A stretch of DNA of 64,000 nt from Heliopora coerulea (lineage: Eukaryota; Cnidaria; Anthozoa; Scleralcyonacea; Helioporidae), in NCBI GenBank assembly GCA_030142905.1, contig JASJOG010000134.1, positions 255,501 through 319,500 of the forward strand, in the 5' to 3' direction. The translations under genes were made by a program, and so were the position numbers. Within the stretch, counting starts at the first letter, position 1, and the number at the start of each line of letters is the position of its first letter. Below, piece by piece: positions 12,667-25,657 of this stretch. The notes below the pieces were generated by a model, which saw only the letters and a program-made list of their open reading frames with translations, made no database searches and had not been told where the DNA came from.

Positions 12667-12927
12667 TCATTCGTACTGTTCTTTATCAGTGTCGGAAACC
12701 TCTGATGTCCCGACGTCGTCTCCGTAAGGTTCGTTCACACCTGCGTGGTCCATTAACTCGATTAAACATTTCTCAATTTGATCAATTTTCTTGCCAGTAT
12801 CGCTGAACCGTTTCACGATCGAGTCCTCAGTCTTGTTCAACTTGTCTTGCAGCTGCTGGAAGGTATTTTGAACCAATACGGTGAGCTCTCGAGCTGATGT
12901 TGGGCTTAACTCGATGCTATCCATCAA
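12667..12927 (-). CDS. Heat shock factor-binding protein 1-like (HSBP1 family)
   Basis: A small single-exon frame of 86 residues (85 if the second Met is used). The core LTVLVQNTFQQLQDKLNK...KKIDQIEKCLIELMDHAGV follows the HSBP1 coiled-coil pattern: an N-terminal LT-x-x-VQ, hydrophobic heptads, and an ending D/E-L-M-x-x-AGV. HSBP1 is a trimeric coiled coil that binds the HSF1 trimerisation region and also serves WASH-complex assembly. Length is close to the family's 70-80 residues, with an acidic tail. It stands head to head with the coiled-coil gene at 13376. Confidence 0.75.
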   Translation of the reverse strand: MMDSIELSPTSARELTVLVQNTFQQLQDKLNKTEDSIVKRFSDTGKKIDQIEKCLIELMDHAGVNEPYGDDVGTSEVSDTDKEQYE

Positions 12928-13375
12928 GGCTTTCAGTGAATGTTTCTTACTGGATTACTTTCAGACAGAAACTTAGTGTGTAAACGTTCGTAATTAGACT
13001 TTGAACTGAAGCTGTGACTAACGATTTACAAGCACAGATCACGGGAGAAACGCTGACCAAACGACGCCTTAGTTAATTTCATTTACATTCGGAATTTGAT
13101 ACATAGCCTTCATTATTTCCGGTTGCAAAAATTATACCAAAAGTAAACTCTGTTAGATGTTATTGATTAGTCTCCACAAAAATTTCCCAGTACAGAATTT
13201 GAAATATTGCACATATCGCTGTACGTTGGTGGAAAACATCAAACCTAAACAATTCAAGCGAATTTATCTGCATCCTGTCCGGTTGCTGTGCTACGATTTC
13301 CATAGCAACATGACGCTTAAACTCCATGGCACTCATTCAGGATTTTAACATCGTGTTGTACTTTTAGTCGGACGG
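12928..13375. promoter_or_regulatory. Divergent intergenic region, HSBP1-like / CCDC170-like
   Basis: The 448 bp between two start codons pointing away from each other must hold both 5' UTRs and promoters. No clear TATA box was identified. Confidence 0.45.
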
Positions 13376-16300
13376 TTGCCCATGGATTATCTTCCCGAAA
13401 TAAAACCACGGCGAAAAGCTAACACATCTCTGACTTATTTAGACGAGTCAGATACACTTGAAGATGAGGAAGTCGCTGAAATTTATGGAGGCACTCATCG
13501 ATCTGTCCCTTCGACAGGCCGATATGGCAGGCCACGAAGTGCGGACAGCTCTAATAGCAGTTCGGCTGGGTTGAGACATTCTGAGGTAAGACTTTGTGAG
13601 GTAAGGCGTTTTCTTCTGTCCCAGAAAAATTAGAACGTTAGAATTAGAACATTACAGTTCTGAAGGACGAATTTAGACATACTTTGACGTTCCTCATTCG
13701 TTCGAAATTGGAATGACACAAATGTAGCTAGTTCATTCTTAAAATGCCACTTCGCCAATGTCAACCAAGTATTCTCTACTATGTGGGTTTAGATAAATTA
13801 TTTTTGTGGTTATTTCTCGTTTTAGACTGAGAGAAAATTTCACAATGATCCTACTCGGCGCTCTAACAGGTCAGATGTCCTTAGCAAAATATTAATTTTC
13901 CCAAAGATTGCCATGTAATTTCGCATGCGTTCACTTACTGGTAGCTTCCGTCTGGCTATGGATCATAGGTCCAGTCTGTTAGTCTGTTCACTCTTTTAAT
14001 TCTCAAATTGATGTATCTAATTCTTTTTAAGTAGGGAGGACTCTAGCCGACTCCGCAAGAGAGATACAACGGTGAGCGTACTTAATGTGTATATGGCGGC
14101 AGTGTGGCACACATGACGAATGAGATCCATGTAAACATATTTTCCTCTAACCGTACGACTGTTTGGTCTTTTTGGTCATAGTTTCCCCCGTGGGACAGTA
14201 TCAACACCGTAAACTTTCCAACGATTTTTTATTTTTAGAATATTTCCATTTTTAATTAAATTTTTCTTTTTTTTTGTAGGCTGAAATATCTAGGGCAAAT
14301 CAAGCAGAAACATGTGATACTTTTAATAGTTTGTTTAATGATATGGAAAACAAGCCACTGGAAGAAAATAGCCAAGTTCTGAGAGAGAAATTAAGACGCT
14401 TACAGCAAGATAAGGAGGCACTGTCATTGCAAGTGTGCAGACTATCACAATAATAATGAGTATTATTATTACTATAACAATTATTTGGTGGATCACAGTT
14501 GTGATCATTATCACTGCGATAATTATCATCAGTATTGCTATCATAATAATTATAATTATCATTATCTCTGACCACAACTGCTGTAATTACAATTAGTATT
14601 GTCATAGTATCATGACTTTATAGTGGCTGGAATAATTTGAATTATTGCTATTATCATCATTATTATTGTCATTATTATCAATAATAATGATATTTTTATG
14701 TTCCTAAAACTTAAGGGGTAGTCTTGTTAGTATTGTTAATATAGTCAAACAATATTTTTTTTACCTTAATCAAACTATTGTTGTTGTGCAAGGATATGTT
14801 AAGGTCACACAATTCACACTATTGTGTGAAGTAAACCTTATTTAATCCCAGAAATAAAAGATTACTGCAGGGAATAGAACATAATTTATAAAAAATGTTC
14901 CTGCAAAAGTGTGAGTGATGACAATGATTTCTTTTGAGAAAAAGTAAGCTGACTTGAAATTATGAAAACAATTTCTGTTTATGCAAAAGCACCATGCATT
15001 GACACACAACGTAGTCAGTGTCTTTTACTTTTGGCAGGTATCCCACTACAGAGAGAAAGCAGACACATGTCAAAGTGATTTAGCTGCAGAAAAGATCAAG
15101 ACTTCAACCTTGCAAGAGGAGGTATGTGTGTTAGGGAGAATGGAAAGGCTTAAAAAAGCAGCAATACTGTACAGGGCAGTGTGAAGAACCATACAGTACT
15201 TTTAAGTGACTTTTGAACATGTCAACTTGGAACAGGGCTGTGTTTTATCCATTTTTGACAGTGTAATACAGTATAACTGTGCCTCTACAGCAATGTACAA
15301 GTGAAATTCACTGTTCTTTGTGTAATTGACCAGAAAGTGGTTTGTTGTATATTTGAAAGTTGCAAATAATCCATATTTTGAACTGATTTTTATTTCCTCA
15401 ATGCATTTGATCAGCTCAGGAACTGTCAAGTGAAACTGTCCGAAAGAGAACAACAAATAACAGATTTTAAGGTACAATGGCACTGCTTTCATAAATTGTT
15501 GTATTCATTTACATCTTTAATCTCGTTTTATCAAGTGCTAAGCTTTCTTTTCTCTCACACATTTGAATTTCTGTCCAGGGCACTTTCTTTTCCTGGGAAA
15601 GCAAATATTTTTTTCATGTATCAAAATTCATTTCACAAGTAAATGTATTCATATCTCGCGTGAACACGTTCTTTTTCTCGCGTGAACACGTTCTTTTTCT
15701 CGCGTGAACACGTTATTTTTCTCGCGTGAGCACGCCAATTTCCCACAAGAGCACATTATTTCACAACGTTTGCAAGTTCACTACCCTTGCATTTACCTTC
15801 TTTTCACATGTCAATTAATTATACCATTTACGGTAAGCTCATTCTTCTCTCCCGCTAGCACTTCCTTTTCTCACATAACCACATGTCTTTTGTCAGGAGA
15901 GCCCTTTATTTTTGCTTCAAATCACATCCCATTTCTCACACTGGGTTATTAACTTCTTGCCATAATTGGCTTCTTATGATCACTTCATCCCAATTTCCCC
16001 AGCCCAAATTTCTCAAAGAATTCGCATTCTTTTCTCGAGTTGCCAAAGACAGCCTTTCTAAATCAATGTGATCATAAATTGACAGTGCGAGATAGAGAGC
16101 CACAAACAAAACGGAGCCAGACAGACAGCACTTATACAATCATTGCGTCATCGCCTTCAAGAGTCCCAAGAGGCCATTGATGCCAGGGAAAATGCCGCAT
16201 CTCGCGGGGATGTTACGATTGCGTCATTGAAGAAAGAAATGCAAGCGCAACAAGACCGATTACAACAGGCTGAAACGTCTCTAAAACGTCATTTGGAAGA

Positions 16301-19300
16301 GGAGGAAAATGCCTCAAGACAAGCGCAGTCGTGGAAATCCAAGGTATTCGGGTTACTTCATCAGGTTTAAGATGCTGTGAGAATAAAAAAGGAATAGCCC
16401 ACTAAAGAACATTTCTGCTTATTTCTCATTGTCGTCCCTGTTCTTTTTTAGTTTCAAGAGTTATGCCTCCAGCTCGGTGCAGTTCTTAAAGTTGATTGTC
16501 CCAAAGTTAGCTCGGAATCTATACCTCTTCTCATCAAGAAGGTAATGGTTTATAGCGCTCCGTGCCACATGCTGCTCCGTGCCACATGGTGCACCATGAC
16601 CGATGACCGTATTAAAACAAGTAGTAAAAAACAAACCGAAAACCAGGCTTTTACCAAAACTAATTCTCTGTGTTTTTTCAGGTAAATGAATTGGCAAGAG
16701 AGAGAAAATTGTTAAAAGAGAAAGCAAAGTCTCTTTCGCATAATATGCAAGAAAGTGACTTGGAATCCAAAGCTAGCAGGTGGATTACCTTTAACAAGTT
16801 AACTCGCTAGTTTCTACGAAAGATTCCTGGATTAAAATGACGCAATTTTGTTTTTCAGAGAAACGATCATGCGTTTAGTAGCAGAGGTGGGTCAGGAGAA
16901 GAAGGAAGCGGAAAGCAAACAGCAAAGAGTGCAATCTTTGATCAGGGATAAGGACGTGTTGGAACAGAAAGTTCGAGAGCTTGAAGTGGACCTTGAGAAT
17001 ACGAAAAATAAAATAAGAACGAGTCAAGAAGCCTGGGCTTTAACGAGGGATAACTTGGAAGAGAGAGAAGCAAGGTAAACTCTAAAGAAATGATTTTAAA
17101 TATGCTATTGGAGACAGACAAACAGACAGAGGGTAAGACAGAGAGGCTCACAGAAACGGGGAAAGGACAGTACTACAGACAGTAAGGATAAAGTAAAGAA
17201 ACTTTTCAATTTCCGTCAGTGCCTTTCGATTTACCCTCTAGGTTGAACTCACTGGAGCATTCTTTACAGAGCAGCAAGCACACAGAACAGGCTGCTCAGA
17301 CACAGGTGACAATTTTTCATCTTGTCGGCGGTTAACCCTTTGGTTATTTAATGTCCTTAGATTATACATTTGGCGAAAAATCTCACTGCATGGAAACACG
17401 AATATGGGTAGTTAGTGTTGGGGACGTTTGGTGTAGGTTTAAATCCCGTTCTTACCTTTTAGAGGAGAAGCATTTGGCCACACTGTTTCATGTTTTCATA
17501 TTTCTCTCACACCAGTTTATCAAGTTCCGTCGGCACCTCGCGGAAATGATTCATTGTGAAGAGACAGAAGCTGAGATCTTGCATAATGTCGAACAGTTTG
17601 CCAAACAATCTCGGGAAATGAGCGCAGTAAGTTAATTGTTTTTAGCATTTACAGCAGAATTCAGCAGTCCTGAGCGCCGTTATGTTGTACTTCTTACGAT
17701 ATGGACCTGAAAAGTCATATCCCTTTAGACTTCGACACTTACCATAGAGAACTCCTCTTGTCTTGATGTGTCTTTGGAAGTTTTACATTGGGAAATTCGA
17801 TCGGCTTATTAAACTTGATTAATGAAGAAAACAGATTTCAATTTATCAAATAGTATGTTTAAAACTACCAACCTGAAAAGTAATACAAATAAAAGAAAGA
17901 AATCGAAGATCTGAACGTCAACATCTGCCTATCTATATCAAAAAAACAAACAAAAAAAAAAAAAAAAAACCAAAAAAAAAACCCACAAAAAACGAAGAGA
18001 GCAGTGAATCTCATGCAAGGTATTTGCCCCAGTTTAGGAGTGGTGACAGAATTCTCATACAGACCGTTTTTGAACACTACTTATATTGTTTTGCTAGAGA
18101 GTGGAAAATCTTCAGATCAAACATCGAAATACAATCGAGGAATTAGAAGGGCAGCGAAATATCTGTAGGGCCACGTTAAGACGAGCTGTGGAGGCAGAAA
18201 ATCAACTTAAAGAAATGAAGGAAAGGTGTTCCAGCCTAGAAGCAGAACTGTTGACGTCAGATGTTGAGCGAGACCAGTTACGAGAAGATCGAAGGAAGGT
18301 AAGGGGTTGTTTTTCTCTTGAAATTGACACTGCGACAGGCTTAAATCGCAGTCCGGATCACATTGAATAATTTGCCAAAACTTTTCAGCATTTCCTCGAC
18401 TGTCGAAAAGTTAATGAATGCATTGTACTAATTCGTTTTAGTAAATGTACTTTATTCTGGGAAAGATATTTTTACTGTTCACTTTTACAACGGTTTCTTT
18501 GAACAACTAGAACGGTCAATGTGGCAATTCACTTTTAAACCTTCGCGAGAAAAGATCAGTTGCCCCGTCGTCTTTCCAAATCATTGGTATCTTTTTTATT
18601 AGAATAATTTTGAGGTTAGGAAAACAAGAGAAACCAACCAAAACTAAACCGTGTCAGAACTGAGCACATGTGGGACTGCGGATCTAGTTTAAAATGTTGG
18701 TGTTCTGGGCAACTGAAAGTCCAATCCAACCATTAAGGAGCGTAAAGCGAGTACCTGCATGCTATCATAGATGTCTTTCCCGATATTAATTTGTGTTTTT
18801 ATTTTGTTGAAGTACATGAAATTCTGCGAGAAACTAGCGGATACCATGAAACTGGACGAGATTGCAGGGGAGGCTGGTTTAGACGTGAATGGAGAGGCCC
18901 TTCTCGCTAGAGCAAAACAACTCGTCAAACTCGAAGTATGTATAAAGAAAACAGGAAAATCAAACCTGACGAGCACTCTCAGGAAATGTCTATATCTAGG
19001 ACGAATGCAGACTGATAGGGGGTGGATATAAATGAACAAACGAATGATAAACACACACACCCCAGAACAGCAAAGGACAGATCGACAGACGCAACAGAAT
19101 GACGAACAGACAGACTAGGACGACGGAGAACACACAGAAGAGAAACACAGGCAAGGCGTTAGGAGAAATGGAACGTCAAGGCAGGCAAGCAGGCAGAATA
19201 GGCAGAACACACAGAACGGAGACACGACGTGAGTATAGACGTGGACAAAGACGTACCACGGAAGAATGAACAAAAGATACAGAATTAACTCTAAATTAAC

Positions 19301-21584
19301 GTTGTCATCAATCACGAGCTCACACAAAACCTAAGTCAAGTTGTTCATTGATTACAGAGTGACGCCTTGAACGATCGCAGTACAGCCATCTACAGCCTCC
19401 AACGCAAACTAAAATGGTTCAAACAACAACTTGAGAGCAAGGAATTACAACTGGGATTACTACAGAAGAAGTTAACCAGTTTGGAAGATGTTGTGAGGGA
19501 CAAAAGTCGAGTGGAAGTTGAACGTGATGAGTCGTCAATAAGATTTAAAAAGCTACAAAAACAATGTGAGAAATATCAGCGAGAAATCTTGCAATCAAAA
19601 CAACTAGTTACTGACCTAAAAGCAAAGCTGCTTGAAACAAGCGAACTGAAAGTAAGCATTTCTGATTAAAGGTAACATAATCAAAAGTAATGCCCAGGAG
19701 AGAATTTTTAAGACCGGCGTAATGAGGATTCTTTAATACAGCTAAGTAACGTTTCTTTAAATTGCATGTACCTAACATCATCAGAGCGATACGAAGTCCA
19801 GGGTCACAAAAAGTTAGCGGTATTAACGAATTCTCATTTCTACTCACGAATTCTAATGCGGTCATTATGCCTGTCATAAAAATTATCTGCTGGGTATTAA
19901 TTTACGTTACGAGGCTTCCCTTCCCACCTTATATCTCAGTAGTAACTATAAAAGTCACATGACGGAAAATCTCTAACATTCCACACATGGCAGGTCTTAA
20001 AAATTCCGTGCTTTGTTCAACAATCTAAATTTACTCTTGGCAAGTATTGACGGATTGAGGATTGACATATGATGGCATTAGTTTTATGATCCATATCACG
20101 AAATTTTCGGTATAAAATTACAAAAAGTATGCATGACTCTTCACTTGAGCAAGCTTTCTTTTCCGGAAGAGAGAATGATGTTGAATTTTCGACAACACTT
20201 TTTGCGCTCTGAAGCGAGATTTGATTCCACTTTCCGATGTTTCGCTTGTGGCGAAGTTGGAAAACAACCATCTTTCCACAATGTCTCGCGTGTTTCCTTG
20301 CTCCTTGCGCACGATCTGTTAAATCGATATCAAAAAATTTCAAGCTACCCCACTTGTCAAAGAAATTGTACATAGCCCTAATGTGGTAATCACATTTTTC
20401 CTCCCATTACAACAGAGGGAAAATTTAGAACAAAGCCAAAAATTGGAGGACCTTGAACAACTGGTTAGTAAACTGGCGAAAAGTAAAGATAAAACATCAC
20501 GTCAGCTTCAAGGAGTGAAGCGTGACCTTCATCTCACGGAAACCGAGGCGAAGGAGGAGAAAGCAAAATCAAGCAGCAATATGAATCAACTGGCGCGTGA
20601 ACTAGCCTCAGTGAAAGAAACTTTAGAAGAGACCAGAGCCAGGGAAAAACAGGTAAAAGAAATGAAAAGAATATACCAATCTCGATTCATGATGGCCAGC
20701 TTGAAAAGTTAGCTGGGGCAGTAAATTATCCCTAGGGGCTCGTAACTTGGACATAACAAGCAACCTATCATCTTTAAATTCGTTTTTGCAAATTTTTACG
20801 AGGAGCTATGAGGCTCAGCGTTCGGCTTCACTACGCACTGTCTTTACAAAAGGGACGTTAATATACACGAAAAATTTCTCAACTTTGATTGGCTTTGAGC
20901 AGTGCAGTTTCTAGGTAACTTAGTCCTGAAAAAAGCTAACAGTAATTTGCAATGAATCACCTTTTTCTGGCACCGTATTAGCTTTTTCATGTATGTTATT
21001 AATTGATAATAGCATGGCTTTTTCGTGCAATATATGGAATACAGCACTCAGTTTGATAGTCTTTGAAAAATTTCTTCAGACGTGTTTTTTTCCGAATCAC
21101 ACTTGAAATCTTGCTCTCACCTTTACAAACCGTGCGTTAGTTTGTTATTCAAACGATATTACATTGACATGTTCGCGCGCCATTTTGAATTAACACTCGA
21201 TCAGATGCTCCGGTTATTTTGATTCTCCAACCGAAGCCACGTTGGTACCCACTCAAATTACAGAAAGCACTGCAAACTCTTACTCCCAGAATATCGTTGA
21301 AAAAATGAAACAAAGTTAAATGGAATAACAACAATGAATAACCTGAGACATTTTCTCTTCTCTAGCTACTCGACTTTCGGCAAGTGCTAGCAAAGTTACT
21401 CGGCTTGGAAGTTCAAAATCTTTCTGTACCCGACTTCGAGATCATTTCCCGCCTCGAACGACTCGTTCAAGCTCACCATGCACACGCCATAACGACCCAT
21501 AGTCTGGAAACTAGTCTACATAACATGGACGCGAGGTACAGAGCTGGCTATGAAGACGCAATGGCGATCCTGAAACATCCGTGA
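13376..21584 (+). CDS. CCDC170: Coiled-coil protein, CCDC170-like, 17 exons
   Basis: Exons: 13376-13585, 13826-13869, 14035-14071, 14280-14432, 15038-15121, 15415-15471, 16125-16343, 16452-16541, 16682-16779, 16859-17074, 17242-17305, 17516-17626, 18098-18298, 18813-18935, 19358-19651, 20416-20652, 21366-21584. The total is 2457 bp, 818 residues, with phases agreeing throughout. After a ~100-residue Ser/Arg-rich head the protein is nearly continuous heptad coiled coil, with a short C-terminal globular tail ending AMAILKHP. The block YSLQRKLKWFKQQLESKELQ and the general plan recall vertebrate CCDC170, a Golgi/microtubule-associated protein; the assignment is by memory of the family and is moderate. 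The start could be Met1 or Met3. Confidence 0.72.
14446..14700. repeat. ATT/ATC-rich degenerate microsatellite in intron
   Basis: Repeated TTA/TAA/TCA triplets in the intron after exon 4 of the CCDC170-like gene. Isoleucine-rich open frames on the minus strand here are products of the repeat. Confidence 0.8.
15652..15739 (+). repeat. 22 bp tandem minisatellite (four copies, last degenerate)
   Basis: Unit TTCTCGCGTGAACACGTTCT plus TT, repeated at 15652, 15674, 15696 and, diverged, 15718. It contains the palindrome CGTGNNCACG. More decayed variants may continue to about 15770. Intronic in the CCDC170-like gene. Confidence 0.85.
17938..17992 (+). repeat. A-rich low-complexity tract in intron
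   Basis: About 50 bp of almost pure A with scattered C in the CCDC170-like intron 17627-18097. Confidence 0.85.
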
Positions 21585-21604
21585 ACTTTATGAAGACTCC
21601 ATTC

Positions 21605-21610
21605 AATAAA
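21605..21610 (+). terminator. Poly(A) signal AATAAA for CCDC170-like gene
   Basis: AATAAA 20 bp past the stop codon at 21582-21584. This implies a very short 3' UTR if it is used. Confidence 0.5.
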
Positions 21611-23934
21611 TCCATGAAAATTATTTAAAGGGTAAAAAGCTTACTTCTTTCATCTCACCAGATGATTAGACAAGGTGTACAGTGTTTACATTAAGATATA
21701 TGTTTAAATAGAATGTCATTTGTCAGTGTCAACACTCATATCTTAACATCCAACAATATTGGGTTTTTTAACGGGGGACTAGAACTACAAACTAGGACAA
21801 TATGTCCACGCACTCCGCGAAGAATCCACGAGATCAAAGGGTTTTATTTCTTGGCAAGTGCCAGAGAGTTCTGAAAAACTGTGTTAATAAAGAAATGTGA
21901 AGCCAATTAGAGCAGGCGTTAGGAGTTCTTTACCCGCTGTAAACTGCGGGTCTATCTGATTTTGCCTTTGGCTTCCAGTGTAAATACCTATTAACGGAAA
22001 ACTGGATGTATTTTATGGAAACAAGACGCTGTCTCCTCGATTATTAATTTTCCAGTCTACTGGTGGCAACTTGTCATTGAACGGTACATCCAGTTAAACT
22101 TCTACAGTCTATCAATCTACAGTCTGTTTTCTCACAAGAACAGTAAACCCAAATGATTTTCAGGTAAAAATTCATGAAGAAAAAACAAAAAGACGAAATG
22201 TTTAATCAGTAGTTGATACAAAACCTTTCTGATTAATAAAACCTTTTTGTTCGATCATCACGGCTAAAATGGTCTAAATATTTAAAACAGCCAAGAAAGC
22301 GAGAACGTCTGCGTGGTTTTTAATCATAAGTAATTAGCAAATTCTCGTCGGTTTCCTATTGGCTGGGTATTGTATGGCTGATAGGGCACGATCGCTCATG
22401 TAGTATATGTCTATATTGTGGCAAAGACTTGCGAGTTGTCAAATTTTGAGACCAACAGATGGCTGCCGCTTTCACATGACGGAAATTGCTTTAAACGTCA
22501 GCTGAAGGGACAGTGGCTGCTAGAAAGTTCTATGAAAGACTTCAAAATCTCAGCAAAATCCTGACGCAAAATTCGTTTTTAGTATCGAGACAAGGGCAGA
22601 CATGTGGCTGTCCTCGGATTTTAAGAGTGTCGACTGTTTTAGAAGGGAGAGTGGACGTATCATTGATTGGCGTAGCATGATCAATATAGGCACAGTGAGA
22701 AGAGCCATCTGCGTTGAAACAATCAAATCATGCCGACCAGAGCAGATATTCTATTGTAACTAAATGGATCTGAGAGCTAAACCAAGTACGATGCCATTAT
22801 AAAATCCTATATTACTAACCATAGAATCGCTACATTGATATACCGAATTTTTGGACCAAATTTTGAACCATGCCTGCTGGTCTTCCTTCAGGTTAAACAT
22901 AACTATTTGGAGCGCAGTCTTTTTTTTTTTTTCTAAGGGAAGCACTCCAAGCTTCCTAATTATATATAAATGAAATGGGAAACACTGGCATCAAACGAAT
23001 TAACGGGGGAATCGAGCAAGACATTTCAAAGACACTTCCGTTGATGTTTTAAATCTGAACAGTTCTGTCAAAACCCGCCGCATGTATGTTAAAGGTTTGG
23101 ACACGTGCTATTTTGTTTCCTTCATAATACAATGACGCAAACACCTGCCCATGTCAACAGAATAAATGTTTCCCGAATAATTTAAGACAGTAAAGAAGAA
23201 ACCAGCGATTTCTGGGAATGTTTCCGCAATCTGCAATAACAAGCAAACACGTGTGAAAGTAGAATTTCAAGAAAAGCGTGTAAATAGTTGAAAAACAACG
23301 CGCGGAAGTACTAGTTCATCTGAACATCTGACATTAACTTCAAATAATTACACGATATTGTAAATACTCTCCCACGAATGCTATTTCTTTAAACATATTC
23401 CTAAGTAGGCCGATATGGAGAACATTTCAACGTCCAGCGCAATGTTGAAAAAAACAACAAAAAAAACCAACAAAAAAACAAACTAAACCTTCAATTGTTT
23501 CGGTCAGAACTTCAATCTGGACTCCTGTTTCATCTTTTAGTCAACACTTAGTGGCTTAAATATCTCTAAATGAAACTTCGCTTTATTCTCTTCTTTATTC
23601 CCTACTGTTACGGCCACCTTTTACTGCATGTAGTTCAATCTCTCAGCATAACTGTACCCAGAAAAAAAAGAATTACCGCTACGCTCCTAGTTGATATCGA
23701 AACCATTAACACAATCTTGACATAATTAACTGCTGAGCTCGTATATCGCCGTACGCGGTTTCACAGAGAGGCAAAATTCCGAATTTTTAAGTTCGTGATC
23801 ACTATCCATGAACAGAACCAGCCTCGACTAAAACGTTCACTGAAGTTCATCAGGATACAATTTAAATTCTGTTCAGAAACAGCAGCATTCAGTCAATGAC
23901 ATAAGGAGAAAGCTTTTGATGGTACTTGAACTCG

Positions 23935-24132
23935 TTAAAATTCTGTTACGTTCGTGGTTTCTTTCTCGTGTGAGTGCATGTCGTTTTTCGAGCTGTTTTG
24001 CTGTGGTGGTCGAGAACTTGGAGAACGATTTCTCAGTCGGCAGAGCACACAACACAGTACGAATGCAGTGACCACAAACAACAACACCCCAATGAAAATG
24101 ATGATGAGAGAGACGGAACTAGAATCTGCCAT
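23935..24132 (-). CDS. Candidate single-pass membrane micropeptide, 65 residues
   Basis: Not recognised. The frame starts MADSSSVSLIIIFIG, has one strongly hydrophobic segment at residues 7-30 (SVSLIIIFIGVLLFVVTAFVLCC), then CVLCRLRNR with clustered cysteines and arginines, and a polar Pro/Ser/Asn tail ending NVTEF. Short outside, cysteines and positive charge just after the segment, and a polar cytoplasmic tail is the usual layout of a real type III small membrane protein. The ATG sits in CCATGG. It is isolated, with no repeat composition. No homologue is known to me, so it stays a candidate. Confidence 0.4.
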   Translation of the reverse strand: MADSSSVSLIIIFIGVLLFVVTAFVLCCVLCRLRNRSPSSRPPQQNSSKNDMHSHEKETTNVTEF

Positions 24133-25537
24133 GGAGGACCAAGCAAACGATAAGACAATGTTTTCTAAGGACGGATCTTCACACGTTGAACAACTTGCTT
24201 CACGCTGTTCGCTTTCTGCCTATGGTGTCTGCCAAATGAACTCCTCACACAGCATTAGCTTAGAATGTCAAATCAGTACCCAGTGACAAGATAGCCACCG
24301 AACAGAGACTTTTGTTTATCACAGCATCGACATCCGTGGGGGGGGGTTCTCCTTCGAGGAAATCTCACTGGGTTTCGTGTTTTTGACGTGCAATAAACCC
24401 ACATTGCAGCTGTCACTAGTGTCAATGATTGATAGTGCATCTATAATCCACACACTGCGGACAAACGAAATGACAGTTCTTATTCCGACGTAAACTACAA
24501 AACAAACATGTGGTCTGAGTTGCGGATTAACCCTTAAAAACAATACGTTTAAATAGCAAAATACAACTGAAGATATAATTTTACTATCTGGCACTCCAGA
24601 AAGTAAAAACACGTTGAAAGAGATCAAAGCAGCGGCCGAGTGTCATTAAATATATTGCAAAATTGGCTAAGTGAAGTTTAAGTTAAAAGACAAATAGAGA
24701 AGACCCTATCGGAGATCTAAATACCCTATCAAAATTGAACGACCATGTTAGTAACGTAGGCAGAGTCAGTAAATCGATAATTATCTCTATTATAGAAACG
24801 CTTAAAAGAACTTAAAAAACAGCAGCTTACATTAAGTAATGAGAAAAATATTGTGATCGCTTTGATCAAAGCACTTACCACCCAGAATGATATTAACTGA
24901 TACGTCAAAAAAACCTTTCATTTTCTGAAACTCTTTTTTGAACATTTTCAAGAAAAAGTGAACACAAAATGAATCAGAACAGATGGAGTGTGTTCATCGC
25001 ATCAATAGCAAGCAAACCGACTATCTCATGAAGTTTCCAATTAGTTCATTGAAAGCATAACATCTTTACCAACTCAATAACTTCCAGTCGGAGTTAAAGA
25101 AAACAAACGGCTCACATACAACGTAACAAAAACCTAGCGACACATTTTCATTACTTGATAATACGATGATCAAAATTGATCGAAAATATACCAGACTTTT
25201 ACATTCTTTGTATCGACAGTTTTACCTGCGGATTTTTAACATTCAATTTCGCGAATTAAGTCGTATATGTCTTATCGTTTTGGGAAATGTGCGGCCACAT
25301 GCTTAATTGAAAATGAAGGGAATGTCTAAACTTTGTCTAGAATGCACCGCACCACTCGGACTTAACGGAATCCCATACGAGTTATGTGTACTATTATCCA
25401 CACAAATAAAATTTCTTTTACACTTTCAAGAAGCGAGGCTAAACGAGTCACAAATGGATCACATGCTAGGCGGAAGTCCCACACAGAAATCCGATCAAAG
25501 ATTTTTAAAAATCCTACACAAGCAACTGAGAAATGAA

Positions 25538-25657
25538 GGCCCAGTTCAAACGTCGAATTTTTCATGTGCCAAACCTAATGTTAATGAGCAAAATCCTTTA
25601 TTTAAACCTATTTGCATTTGACTCGGCACATGGAAAGTTCGACGTTTGATCTGGGCC
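25538..25657. repeat. Small hairpin element (MITE-like)
   Basis: Left arm GGCCCAGTTCAAACGTCGAA (25538-25570) pairs with right arm TTCGACGTTTGATCTGGGCC (25625-25657) with few mismatches around a ~55 bp AT-rich loop. The plus-strand open frame 25307-25621 runs through it and is not supported. Confidence 0.65.

Noticed and set aside
15652..15739. CRISPR-like array
   Set aside because: The 22 bp units are directly adjacent without spacers, and the DNA is clearly eukaryotic.
25307..25621. 104-residue plus-strand protein
   Set aside because: Half of the frame lies in a hairpin repeat element and no domain or splice support was seen.
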